From contig DYOK01000025.1 of NCBI GenBank assembly GCA_020720565.1, forward strand, positions 1-19,274: 19,274 nucleotides of DNA. Direction: 5' to 3'. Shown piece by piece: positions 7,739-15,477 of the stretch. Made by a program: the position numbers and the translations under genes. This DNA is from Acetofilamentum sp. Lineage in GTDB: Bacteria > Bacteroidota > Bacteroidia > Bacteroidales > JAFGXI01. Numbering within the stretch: the first letter of the stretch is position 1; every line of letters starts with the position of its first letter. A model generated the notes under the pieces. The model was not told the origin of the DNA and did not search any database. It saw only the letters and a list, made by a program, of their open reading frames with translations.

Positions 7739-9290
7739 AAGTAATATTGCCATTCTTTTAGGTACTTTGTTGAGTTCCTTTTTCGAATTGGTATGGGCTC
7801 AGCAAAATGTTATACCTTTAAATTTTCAGATTCAAAATGAATTTGAATTTGCGTTAACGTCAAACAAAGAGGTTCGTTTTACTGCACTTAGACCCTTTTT
7901 GCTGTCCGATTTTGATTCAATAAATGTTATTTTTCCTCATTACAATTCAAGTTCGCGAGATTCGATTTTAATTTCAAAATTTTCTCATCCAATGTGGTGG
8001 CGGAAATTTAGAACCGATGATTTGATCGATTACAATAATGAGGATTTCGAGCTAAAAATTAATCCGATTTTTAACTTTTCGTTAGGTAAAGACCAAGATA
8101 AAAATTCTATTTATCACAATACAAGAGGGATAGATATTTCAGGTTCGTTAGGCTCTAAATTTTCGTTTGGCACAGGCATGTACGAAAATCAATCTGTTTT
8201 TCCCGACTACTATTCCGATTGGGTTAAAACGCATCATGTAGTTTATGGACAAGGCAGAGCAAGAACGTTTAAAACCAATGGCTACGACTATTCTTATGCA
8301 TACGGTTATTTATCTTATTCTCCTACAAAAGCATTTAATTTTAGAATGGGGCATGGTAAAAACTTTATTGGAGAAGGTTATCGCTCACTTATTTTATCCG
8401 ATGTTTCCATGAACATGCCCTTTGCCATGTGGACTACAACAGTTAGAAAAATTAGGTACACCAATTTGTTACTCGCATATCAAAACATCGGTGTAGCCGA
8501 TGGTTTAGGCGAAATTGCCAATCGTAGATATGGCTCTATAACGATGATAGATTTTTCGTTATTCAAATTTCTTGAACTTGGTCTTGTGGAGTCGATTGTT
8601 TGGCCACGAAAAAATAGTAATTCGGCATGGCCAAGTCTAAATTATTTCAATCCCATCATCTTTACCCGTACCCTCGGTTATGGATTAAATTCTGAAATAA
8701 ATTCGCTTTTAGGATTGAACTCTAAAGTGCGCATTGGCAAACACATCAATGCCTATTTTCAATGGATTTACGATAAAAAGAATCAATATGGCGTTCAGTT
8801 TGGTGCTAAAATCTTTAAACCATTTAATCTCCCTGTTTTTTTACAAATGGAGTACAATCAAGTTCAGCCATACACATATGCCCATTTCGATAAACAAAGC
8901 TTTACCCACTACAACCAAGCATTAGCACATCCATATGGAGCCAATTTTACAGAATGGATTGGTAGAGCATCATTTTATTGGAAAGATTTTACATTGTCTT
9001 ATCATCTTTCTTTGGCCCATATTGCTCAAGACACAGGTGCTTCCAATGTTGGACAAGATATTTTTTTGTTCGTTCCCGATGAACAAAGTAACAACTTTGA
9101 GCAGGGGCTTGACAATCAACTACTATATCAGGATGTTAAATTGTCATTTATGATTAATCCGAAAAGTCGAATGGAGTTGTATGTTCAGTTTTGTAAACGA
9201 CAAAATATGAATGAATTAGATAATTCTCGAACTCTTTTCTGGTTGTTTGGATTAAAGACGGGCTTAACTAATTTGTACTACGACTTCTAA
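7728..9290 (+). CDS. Wzi/RemB-like outer-membrane barrel protein
   Basis: Predicted outer-membrane beta-barrel related to the Wzi capsule-assembly family and to RemB of gliding flavobacteria. I use the ATG at 7728, which gives 520 residues with a clear signal peptide (ILLGTLLSSFFELVWAQ, cut near residue 25); the frame is open a further 16 codons upstream from a TTG at 7680, but that would lie inside the wecA-like gene and spoil the signal peptide. The family block GHGKNFIGEGYRSL is at ~208-221. The rest is rich in alternating aromatic residues, typical of strands, and the last residue is Phe, as in many outer-membrane proteins. Its 11 bp overlap with the wecA-like gene suggests joint work on a surface polysaccharide. 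Wzi binds capsule to the surface; whether this protein does so is inferred. Confidence 0.82.
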   Translation: MPIKSNIAILLGTLLSSFFELVWAQQNVIPLNFQIQNEFEFALTSNKEVRFTALRPFLLSDFDSINVIFPHYNSSSRDSILISKFSHPMWWRKFRTDDLIDYNNEDFELKINPIFNFSLGKDQDKNSIYHNTRGIDISGSLGSKFSFGTGMYENQSVFPDYYSDWVKTHHVVYGQGRARTFKTNGYDYSYAYGYLSYSPTKAFNFRMGHGKNFIGEGYRSLILSDVSMNMPFAMWTTTVRKIRYTNLLLAYQNIGVADGLGEIANRRYGSITMIDFSLFKFLELGLVESIVWPRKNSNSAWPSLNYFNPIIFTRTLGYGLNSEINSLLGLNSKVRIGKHINAYFQWIYDKKNQYGVQFGAKIFKPFNLPVFLQMEYNQVQPYTYAHFDKQSFTHYNQALAHPYGANFTEWIGRASFYWKDFTLSYHLSLAHIAQDTGASNVGQDIFLFVPDEQSNNFEQGLDNQLLYQDVKLSFMINPKSRMELYVQFCKRQNMNELDNSRTLFWLFGLKTGLTNLYYDF

Positions 9291-9371
9291 GCCAAACTAT
9301 TAACATCACGAAGTTGAAAAAATCTAACTCGAAGTTTAATAATAACAGCATTTTTAAACTAGGTTTGGCTT
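9289..9371 (+). repeat. Inverted repeat spanning the wzi-like / SirB1-like gap
   Basis: AAGCCAAACTA (9289-9299, starting inside the TAA stop codon) and TAGGTTTGGCTT (9360-9371, ending at the base before the ATG at 9372) are inverted repeats with a single bulged base. The ~60 nt loop holds a short direct repeat CGAAGTT. In mRNA this would place a stem directly against the start codon of the downstream gene. Confidence 0.6.
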
Positions 9372-10238
9372 ATGATTAATAAGTCAATTGAAGCTCAAAT
9401 AAAACTACTCGAAGACCCCGATAAGTCGATTTATACTTTGATAAGAAATCAGCTGATCGAAAGAGGCGTTGAGATAGTCCCCGCATTAGAACAAGAATGG
9501 TCTGTGAGCGATTTTCCTTTGGTTCAAGAGCGAATCGAAAGCATCATTCACGAAATTCAATTTAACCAAATCGTTTCTCAAGCAGAATTGTGGGTTAGTA
9601 AAGGGCGTCAAAATTGGTTCGAAATACTTCTGATTATTTCCCGATTGTACTATCAAAACTTAGACGAAGATAAAATTAAAACAGAGTTTATTGCCTTGCG
9701 AAAAGAAATATGGCTCGAAATAAACGATAATCTTACGGCATTCGAGAAAATTCAAATGGTGAATCATGTGCTTTTCAAACAGCATCATTTTTCCAGGCAA
9801 CCCATTAATTCTCAGGATAAATCGTCCTATTTTTTAAGTGAATTGCTTTTGCAAAAAAAAGGAAATGACCTTAGTATGGGGCTTTTTTATCAGTTTCTTT
9901 GTCAGAGTCTCGATATGCCTGTTTATGCTGTAAATTTACCAGGCAACTTAATTTTGTCCTATATGAATTCAAATCCTGAACTTTCAGGTTTACAAAATCC
10001 AATCGATGTCATTTTTTATATTAATCCAGCTAATGGGGGGGGCGTTTTTGGTATGGAGGAAATAACCAAATATCTTGATAAACATAAGATTAAAACTTCG
10101 CCTGAGTATTTTGTGCCAAGTCCAAATAACACCTTGCTAAAACGATACATCGACGATCTTATTGCGGTGCTAAAACATGCCAATGACAACGAAAAGGTTC
10201 TTGAATTAGAGAAAATTCGACAAATAATTTGTTTTTAA
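9372..10238 (+). CDS. SirB1-like transglutaminase-fold protein
   Basis: 288-residue cytosolic-looking protein without signal peptide or membrane segment. The block KKGNDLSMGLFYQF (162-175) followed by LDMPVYAVNLPGN (180-192) matches the SirB1 / Transglut_core2 family, whose usual form is KGNPxSLGxLYL...GLPVxGVNLPGHF. The N-terminal ~70 residues are helical and may form HEAT-like repeats, as in many Bacteroidota members. The His of LPGHF is Asn192 here and no catalytic Cys stands in the block, so protease or transglutaminase activity is doubtful. It follows the wzi-like gene by 81 bp that hold an inverted repeat. The family call is fairly sure; the role is unknown. Confidence 0.8.
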   Translation: MINKSIEAQIKLLEDPDKSIYTLIRNQLIERGVEIVPALEQEWSVSDFPLVQERIESIIHEIQFNQIVSQAELWVSKGRQNWFEILLIISRLYYQNLDEDKIKTEFIALRKEIWLEINDNLTAFEKIQMVNHVLFKQHHFSRQPINSQDKSSYFLSELLLQKKGNDLSMGLFYQFLCQSLDMPVYAVNLPGNLILSYMNSNPELSGLQNPIDVIFYINPANGGGVFGMEEITKYLDKHKIKTSPEYFVPSPNNTLLKRYIDDLIAVLKHANDNEKVLELEKIRQIICF

Positions 10239-10409
10239 TTTGTTTTTTTTGGTTTGAGGATAAAAACTGCAAGATTTTTGCTAACTTTAATCGTTTTTTT
10301 TAGTGGTATTTTAATTTATTTCTCTGTGCTTTAAGTATGTTTAGATAGAGATAAATGTAAATAGGCATCTTCAAAAATATAAATTCTTTTATAACCAATT
10401 CACATTATA

Positions 10410-10802
10410 ATGAGATATAATAAACTAATAAACCTCGTTTTTTTAACCCTTTCATTGGTAGGCTTAGTATCGTTTTTAGGATTACCAGATGACGTAAATA
10501 ATGCCCTTAAAACAGGTAATGTAGCGGTTCTTAAAAATCACATGAATAGTACTGTCGAATTGGTAATATTAGAGCAAGAAAATGTCTATTCAAATATTCA
10601 AGCCGAACAAATTTTAAAACAATTTTTTCAAAAAAACCCACCTAAAACCTTCGAGATACTTCATACTGGAGGCAATGAATCGTCAAAATATTATATTGGG
10701 TCTCTTAAAACCGATAAAAATACCTTTCGAGTGTATTATTTGCTTAAAACCAAAGACCATAAAACACTCATTTATCAGCTTAGGATAGAAAAAGATGCAT
10801 AA
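10410..10802 (+). CDS. DUF4783 secreted protein
   Basis: 130-residue protein with an N-terminal hydrophobic signal (INLVFLTLSLVGLVSFLGLP). The remaining ~105 residues (DDVNNALKTGNVAVLKNHMN..., ILKQFFQKNPPKTFEILH..., YYIGSLKTDKNTFRVYYLLK) match DUF4783, a Bacteroidota family with a probable NTF2-like fold, usually encoded directly before nadC. It probably acts in the periplasm. The stop codon overlaps the nadC start by 8 bp, so the pair is translationally coupled. The 171 bp upstream (10239-10409) is very AT-rich; TAACTTTA at 10282-10289 is one base off the -7 consensus, and I see no good terminator. No function is established to my knowledge. Confidence 0.85.
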   Translation: MRYNKLINLVFLTLSLVGLVSFLGLPDDVNNALKTGNVAVLKNHMNSTVELVILEQENVYSNIQAEQILKQFFQKNPPKTFEILHTGGNESSKYYIGSLKTDKNTFRVYYLLKTKDHKTLIYQLRIEKDA

Positions 10803-11634
10803 AGATTTATTCGATTTTATTTCTCGTGCCATGGCCGAAGATATTGGAGATGGCGACCACACTTCCCTAGCTTGTATTCCCGACTTAGAAATGGGTAAAA
10901 TGCACCTTTTGGTAAAACAAAATGGCATTTTAGCTGGGGTCGAAATAGCTAAATGCATCTGCGAGTTGGTCGATTCAAATATTATTTTCAGAGGTATTTT
11001 ATTCGACAGTTCTTCGATAACAAAGGGGGATATTGCTTTCGAAATTTCGGGCTTGGTGCAAAGCATGCTTAAAGCAGAGCGACTCATATTAAATGTAATG
11101 CAGCGAATGAGTGGTATTGCGACCAACACTCAAATGTACGTTAATTTACTTCGTGACACCAAGTGTCGTGTATTAGATACACGTAAAACAACCCCACTCA
11201 ATCGTTTTCTCGAAAAAGAAGCGGTTCGAATAGGCGGAGGTATGAATCATCGTTTTGGACTTTACGATATGATTATGATTAAAGATAACCATGTCGATTT
11301 TGCTGGTGGTATTCAGGCCGCTGTTCAAAGGACTGTAGATTACCTCGAAAGAACGGGCAAATCGCTTAAAATCGAGCTCGAAGTCAGAAACTTTGACGAA
11401 CTATCTCAAGCACTTTCGCTTGATCGAATCGATAGAATAATGCTCGATAATTTCTCGGTCGAAGATACATATAAAGCTGTAAAATTAGTGAATGGCCGCA
11501 AAGAAATTGAATCCTCTGGAGGTATCGATTTTAACACCATCAGAGCATATGCATTAACAGGTGTCGATTATATTTCAGTTGGTGCGTTAACCCATCAAAT
11601 TAGCAGTTTAGATTTGAGTTTAAAGGCGTTTTAA
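10795..11634 (+). CDS. nadC: Quinolinate phosphoribosyltransferase (decarboxylating) NadC
   Basis: NadC joins quinolinate and PRPP to make nicotinate mononucleotide with loss of CO2, the step that feeds de novo NAD synthesis. The 279 residues match the family norm. Visible blocks are EDIGDGDHTS (15-24), AERLILNVMQRMSGIAT (94-110), DTRKTTP (128-134), GGGMNHRFGL (147-156), IKDNH (162-166), the EVRNFDE strand, LDNFS and the phosphate-binding SGGID and SVGALTH near the C-terminus. The key Arg, Lys and His residues of these blocks are intact. nadA and nadB are not in the window. Its ATG lies inside the end of the DUF4783 gene, and 142 bp follow before the next gene, mostly taken up by repeat copy 2. 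Confidence 0.97.
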   Translation: MHKDLFDFISRAMAEDIGDGDHTSLACIPDLEMGKMHLLVKQNGILAGVEIAKCICELVDSNIIFRGILFDSSSITKGDIAFEISGLVQSMLKAERLILNVMQRMSGIATNTQMYVNLLRDTKCRVLDTRKTTPLNRFLEKEAVRIGGGMNHRFGLYDMIMIKDNHVDFAGGIQAAVQRTVDYLERTGKSLKIELEVRNFDELSQALSLDRIDRIMLDNFSVEDTYKAVKLVNGRKEIESSGGIDFNTIRAYALTGVDYISVGALTHQISSLDLSLKAF

Positions 11635-11674
11635 ACATGCAAGAATAATAACAATTTTCTTATTTTTACCCTTT

Positions 11675-11764
11675 AAGCACTAGGAATAATATAATGTCGT
11701 ATTTTATTAAGCTAGAGGATTGATAAATAGCAAGTTAGTATAAAAATAAATAGGTCGAAGACCT
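11675..11764 (+). repeat. Dispersed ~90 bp repeat, copy 2
   Basis: The same 90 bp element as at 2463-2552 (72 of 90 identical, no gaps), lying 40 bp after the nadC stop and 12 bp before the yihY-like ATG. The right-end hairpin AGGTCGAAGACCT is at 11752-11764. Here the hairpin is followed by CAGGATATAAAAATG rather than by T-rich DNA, so it is not a classical terminator and would form part of the leader of the next gene. Confidence 0.8.
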
Positions 11765-11776
11765 CAGGATATAAAA

Positions 11777-12721
11777 ATGCGAAATCGTTTTAATCGAAAA
11801 GATTACATTCAAAAGTTATTACATAGTTTATGGATTATTCGAATTATTGATTATTCCAAATCAAATTCTATTATTGGATTTGGTAAAATTCCCATATACG
11901 AAGTGTTTCAGTTTTTTTTAATTACTTTAACACAAGGGGCTTTAGGTATTAGGGCTGCTGCTGTGGCATTCAACTTTTTCTTAGGATTATTCCCTGCTGT
12001 AATATTTTTCTTTACACTTATCCCATACATTCCAATCGAGAATTTTCATGCAGAATTGTTGGTTCTTATACAACGTCTAACGCCGCCATTTGCTTTTCAA
12101 ACCATCGAGACCACGATTACCGATATTGCATTGACCAAACAGGGGGGCTTGCTGTCTTTTGGTTTTATCTCGGCTATGTACTTCTCCACAAAGGGTATCC
12201 AAACGCTCATTATGGCTTTTAATGCCTCCTCGTTAAAAGTTGAAGCCCGCTCGTGGTTTAATTTGCAATTGATATCTTTTTTCTTGATGATTTTAGTGGT
12301 TGCGACTTTGTCTGTTGCTATTTTTCTAATTACCATTACAGACCCCGTACTCGAATTTCTGGTCGAATACCATGTTATGTATCAAGGTTTTGTATACTAC
12401 CTTATTATTATTGGTAATTGGTTGGTTATTTTGCTTTTGTTTTTTATCATCATTTCGACTTTGTACTATTTTGCACCATCTTCTAAAGTTAACTGGCATT
12501 TCTTTTCAATTGGCTCGGTTATAGCGACCATTTTGTCAATCATCATCTCTACAGGATTTACATTCTATGTTTCACACTTTGGACAATACAATAAGTTGTA
12601 TGGTTCACTTGGAACCTTAATTGTTATCCTAATGTGGCTTTACTTAATGTCATATGTTATACTTTTAGGTTTTGAACTTAACAATAGTATAAAAACAGCC
12701 ATTACAAAACACCAATGCTAA
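11777..12721 (+). CDS. YihY/BrkB family inner-membrane protein
   Basis: 314-residue membrane protein. The block TQGALGIRAAAVAFNFFLGLFPAVIFF near residues 53-79, the later GLLSFGFISAMYFSTKGIQTLIMAFN (~122-147) and the near-C-terminal YNKLYGSLGTLIVILMWLYLMSYVILLGFELN are the hallmarks of the YihY/BrkB (formerly 'ribonuclease BN') family, with six helices after a ~45-residue basic cytoplasmic N-terminus. Members are now viewed as membrane proteins of uncertain, possibly transport, function; the nuclease name is outdated. The stop overlaps the start of the next gene by 7 bp (ATGCTAA), indicating coupled translation. Confidence 0.92.
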   Translation: MRNRFNRKDYIQKLLHSLWIIRIIDYSKSNSIIGFGKIPIYEVFQFFLITLTQGALGIRAAAVAFNFFLGLFPAVIFFFTLIPYIPIENFHAELLVLIQRLTPPFAFQTIETTITDIALTKQGGLLSFGFISAMYFSTKGIQTLIMAFNASSLKVEARSWFNLQLISFFLMILVVATLSVAIFLITITDPVLEFLVEYHVMYQGFVYYLIIIGNWLVILLLFFIIISTLYYFAPSSKVNWHFFSIGSVIATILSIIISTGFTFYVSHFGQYNKLYGSLGTLIVILMWLYLMSYVILLGFELNNSIKTAITKHQC

Positions 12722-13149
12722 AAAATATGAAAAATACTAAGGTTCTATTAATTGTACTATCGATTTTCTTCTATACTTTTTTGATTGCTCAACAATCCAT
12801 TTCGCTCGATAAATTATATCAGGCGCCCAATAAAAAATATTACATTAAGGGGACAACTACGCTTTTTACTGGCGATGTATACGAAAAGTATTCTGATGGT
12901 AAAACAGGAATGAAAGGTCAGGTGGTCAATGGCTTTTTCGAAGGCGTATGGATATGGTGGTACGAAGATGGTTCACGAAAACGCGAAACTACCTTTTTAA
13001 ACGGGAAAAAGAACGGTATATCAGTTTGGTATCATAAAAAAGGACAAAAGAAACTCGAAGTAAAATTTGTAAACGATAAGAATATCGAGCAAAAACGCTG
13101 GGACGAAAAAGGAAATCGAGTTTCAAATCCAAAAATGGAAAAGGTATAG
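12715..13149 (+). CDS. Secreted YwqK/MORN-type repeat protein
   Basis: 144-residue protein with an N-terminal signal (NTKVLLIVLSIFFYTFLIAQ). The ATG at 12715 overlaps the yihY-like stop; a second ATG at 12727 (Met5) would also give an intact signal. After it come about three short repeats of the form G-x-W-x-W-W/Y-x-x-G ... F-x-N/D-G/D, for example EGVWIWWYEDGSRK, then NGISVWYHKKGQKK, then IEQKRWDEKGN. This is the pattern of YwqK-like repeats, related to MORN repeats. Such proteins are common in Bacteroidota envelopes; databases often label them toxin-antitoxin components, which I would not conclude here. hemW starts 6 bp downstream, so it is the middle gene of a three-gene operon. Its function is unknown. 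Confidence 0.8.
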   Translation: MLKNMKNTKVLLIVLSIFFYTFLIAQQSISLDKLYQAPNKKYYIKGTTTLFTGDVYEKYSDGKTGMKGQVVNGFFEGVWIWWYEDGSRKRETTFLNGKKNGISVWYHKKGQKKLEVKFVNDKNIEQKRWDEKGNRVSNPKMEKV

Positions 13150-13155
13150 CATTCG

Positions 13156-14286
13156 ATGGCTGGTTTGTATTTTCATATCCCTTTTTGTTCACAAAAATGT
13201 AATTACTGCGATTTTTATTCAATCGTTCCATTGCACCGTAAACCCGAATTTGTAAGTGCTTTAGCAAAAGAACTCGAAAATAGAGCAAATGAGCTCGATG
13301 GTGAAATTATTGATACCATTTATTTCGGTGGCGGAACACCCAGCTTACTGTCTATTAATGAGCTAAAGCTCATTAAAGATGCCATTGTCCATAATTACAA
13401 ACTCAATTCTGATCTCGAATTTACATTTGAAGCCAATCCCGAAAATATCACTCAATCCTATTTGGTAGAACTTTTAAAGTTAAATATAAATCGTTTAAGC
13501 ATTGGTATCCAGTCGTTTAGAAATGAAGATTTGGAATTTTTAAAACGCACTCACTCAGCACAAGATGCCATTCGGTCGGTTAAGTTAGCTTCGCAGTCTG
13601 GATTTTCAAATATCTCCATGGATTTAATTTATGGTTTGCCCAATTTAGATATTCTTGCTTGGTCAGAAAACCTTAAACAAGCTTTTGATCTGCCAATTCA
13701 GCATTTGTCGGCTTATCATTTAAGCTACGAATCGGGTACCCTATTGCATAAAAAACTTAAAAACGGGGCGTTTAAACCACTAGCCGAATCTAAAAGTACA
13801 GAGCAGTTCGAACTGTTATTAAAAATGGTAGACAACGCTCAATTCGAGATGTACGAAATTTCGAATTTTGCCCTTGCCAAAGCTTATTCGAATCATAATA
13901 TGTCGTATTGGAAACAAAAAAAATACCTCGGATTTGGCCCATCGGCTCACTCTTTTAATTTGAAAGAACGCTCTTGGAATGTATCCAATCTAGTAGAATA
14001 TAATCAAGGGGTTCTAAATGGGAAGTCGATACGCCAAATTGAAAAACTTTCTGTTGTCGATAGAGCTAACGAGATGATAATGACAAATTTGAGAACAAAA
14101 TGGGGGATTGATTTATTTACCTTCGAAACCAATTTTGGAATCAATGCACTTAATAGATTGCTGTTAAATGCTGAACCGTTTATTCAAACAAAATGGATGG
14201 TAAAAGCTACAAATCAATTGCACTTAACCCAAGAAGGTTATTTAGTTTCAGATTTTATTATAGAAAGGTTGTTTGCAGTGGACTAG
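13156..14286 (+). CDS. hemW: Radical SAM heme chaperone HemW
   Basis: HemW belongs to the radical SAM superfamily; it binds heme and is thought to deliver it to haem proteins, and is often mis-named coproporphyrinogen oxidase HemN. The CxxxCxxC iron-sulfur motif is C11-C15-C18 in FCSQKCNYCDF; GGGTPS is at 58-63; the ENP-type segment EANPENI is at ~92-98; and the heme-linked HNxxYW motif is present as HNMSYW (247-252), which separates HemW from true HemN. The 376-residue length is normal. The ATG at 13156 is 6 bp after the previous stop. The last 29 bp overlap the end of the converging SiaB-like gene, and no terminator is visible between them. Confidence 0.95.
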   Translation: MAGLYFHIPFCSQKCNYCDFYSIVPLHRKPEFVSALAKELENRANELDGEIIDTIYFGGGTPSLLSINELKLIKDAIVHNYKLNSDLEFTFEANPENITQSYLVELLKLNINRLSIGIQSFRNEDLEFLKRTHSAQDAIRSVKLASQSGFSNISMDLIYGLPNLDILAWSENLKQAFDLPIQHLSAYHLSYESGTLLHKKLKNGAFKPLAESKSTEQFELLLKMVDNAQFEMYEISNFALAKAYSNHNMSYWKQKKYLGFGPSAHSFNLKERSWNVSNLVEYNQGVLNGKSIRQIEKLSVVDRANEMIMTNLRTKWGIDLFTFETNFGINALNRLLLNAEPFIQTKWMVKATNQLHLTQEGYLVSDFIIERLFAVD

Positions 14287-15412
14287 AATTTAATTCGACC
14301 CTTATCGAAATAAAAGAGCATTTTTTGTTAACTTTTGCCACTGAATATTGAATAATTCGATTGGTTTCTTTTCGGATGTCAATAAATCCAAAAGCTTGAT
14401 TTATGGAACTATTTGCGGTTTCGTCGGTTAAGATTTGCTTATAAGTCAAATCAATTTCCGAAGGCGAAAGCGAATTGATATGGTCGATAAAATGACAAAC
14501 TTGATCCACCTTTTCGTTGACAATGTAATTGCCCGTAGTAATCAGATAGTTAGAGTCAGATTGGCTGAGGTAGAAAATGCCGGGGTTTCCATTGTGGTTT
14601 AATTCAGTTTTTTCGCCATGCTTGACAATGTTTTTCAAAAGTTCGGCAATAATGTAAAAAAACTTGTTTTGAATGTTTTTTGACTCACTTATGTTTTTTT
14701 GTAGCGACAAAATCAAACTAGAATAACTTTCCTGATTGAAAATTCCGTTAAAAATCATCAACGCATCTTCTTTATTCAGCAGTTCGTGAATGTGGACAAT
14801 GTGGTCTAATGAATTGCTTTGCCCATCTTTTTCAACAGCTTGGTCGTCCATCAAACTTGGAACTGTATGTAAATAGAAAAAGTTAAGGCCATCGGGAAGT
14901 GGTTTAAACTGGTACGATAATCGGTTACCCGATTTTTTAGCCATATCAATCAACCCTAAACCGGCACCGCCCTTTTTAGAAAGCGTTCCTTCCTCAAGCA
15001 CTTGTTTGTAGTATTCTTTGAGCTCGTCTTTGTTAAGTCCGTTAATTTTCTCAATCAGCTCTTTGATATGTTGGATGTGTTGAGTCTCAATAATATTCCC
15101 AGTGGTAATGTAATATTTCTCGTCAACTTTTTGAATCACAAAAATACTTTTGTGGTCGCTAGATATTTCTGGGCTAGTGTCTTGATGGCGTGTGATATTT
15201 TGAAGACCTTCAACCATTATAGCATATACGCGCTTTTTTATTTTCGACGATTGTTCTTCGGTTTTCAAAGAAACCTCTGTCAGGTCGAGAATACTATCAG
15301 TAATGTCGTCGTTAAAACTACCTCTATAAATATAGCCGAGGTTGTCTTTAACCATGGCATTAAAGAGTTTTACTGCGTTTTTTAATTCAGAATGTTTAGT
15401 AACTTGGGCCAT
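14258..15412 (-). CDS. Tandem SiaB-like (DUF6272) protein with a degenerate second domain
   Basis: 384-residue soluble protein made of two related ~180-residue domains. SiaB-family proteins have a GHKL/anti-sigma-kinase-like fold; in Pseudomonas SiaB is the kinase of SiaC in a partner-switch controlling a diguanylate cyclase. Domain 1 (~15-185) has the N-box EGLQNITRH (68-76), YYITTGN (100-106) and the ATP-lid GGAGLGLID (148-156). Domain 2 (~205-375) repeats the order: ELLKNIVKH (257-265), YLITTGN (289-295), then NQAFGFID (338-345), where most lid glycines are gone. Domain 1 could thus bind ATP and domain 2 probably cannot. A good promoter precedes it (15432-15462). It lies after the LolC/E-type gene and converges on hemW with a 29 bp overlap. 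No siaC/DUF1987, SpoIIE-type phosphatase or cyclase gene is nearby. The family is fairly sure; the role is inferred. Confidence 0.78.
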   Translation of the reverse strand: MAQVTKHSELKNAVKLFNAMVKDNLGYIYRGSFNDDITDSILDLTEVSLKTEEQSSKIKKRVYAIMVEGLQNITRHQDTSPEISSDHKSIFVIQKVDEKYYITTGNIIETQHIQHIKELIEKINGLNKDELKEYYKQVLEEGTLSKKGGAGLGLIDMAKKSGNRLSYQFKPLPDGLNFFYLHTVPSLMDDQAVEKDGQSNSLDHIVHIHELLNKEDALMIFNGIFNQESYSSLILSLQKNISESKNIQNKFFYIIAELLKNIVKHGEKTELNHNGNPGIFYLSQSDSNYLITTGNYIVNEKVDQVCHFIDHINSLSPSEIDLTYKQILTDETANSSINQAFGFIDIRKETNRIIQYSVAKVNKKCSFISIRVELNSSPLQTTFL

Positions 15413-15431
15413 CGTTATAAAATCTGGTCAT

Positions 15432-15462
15432 AAAAGTAATCATTTATAATTGTATCTCAAAT
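15432..15462 (-). promoter_or_regulatory. Candidate promoter of the SiaB-like gene
   Basis: On the - strand TTTG (15462-15459), a 19 bp spacer and TACTTTTA (15439-15432) match the Bacteroidota -33/-7 arrangement with one base off in the -7 box (A for the final G). The -7 box ends 19 bp before the ATG at 15412. It lies in the 65 bp between the permease gene and this gene, so the SiaB-like gene may be transcribed separately from its upstream neighbour. Confidence 0.55.
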
Positions 15463-15477
15463 TTTTTCAAAAAAAAA

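Noticed and set aside
10683..11129. Open frame of 148 codons on the - strand across the DUF4783/nadC border
   Set aside because: It is a shadow of two well-supported + strand genes; nadC is certain.
12715..13149. YwqK/MORN-type gene as a toxin-antitoxin component
   Set aside because: The label is common in databases, but the protein has a signal peptide, no partner gene and sits in an operon with yihY and hemW.
15002..15385. Open frame of 127 codons on the + strand inside the SiaB-like gene
   Set aside because: Antisense to a gene with clear duplicated domains and a candidate promoter; the translation is Phe/Val-rich and unlike any family I know.
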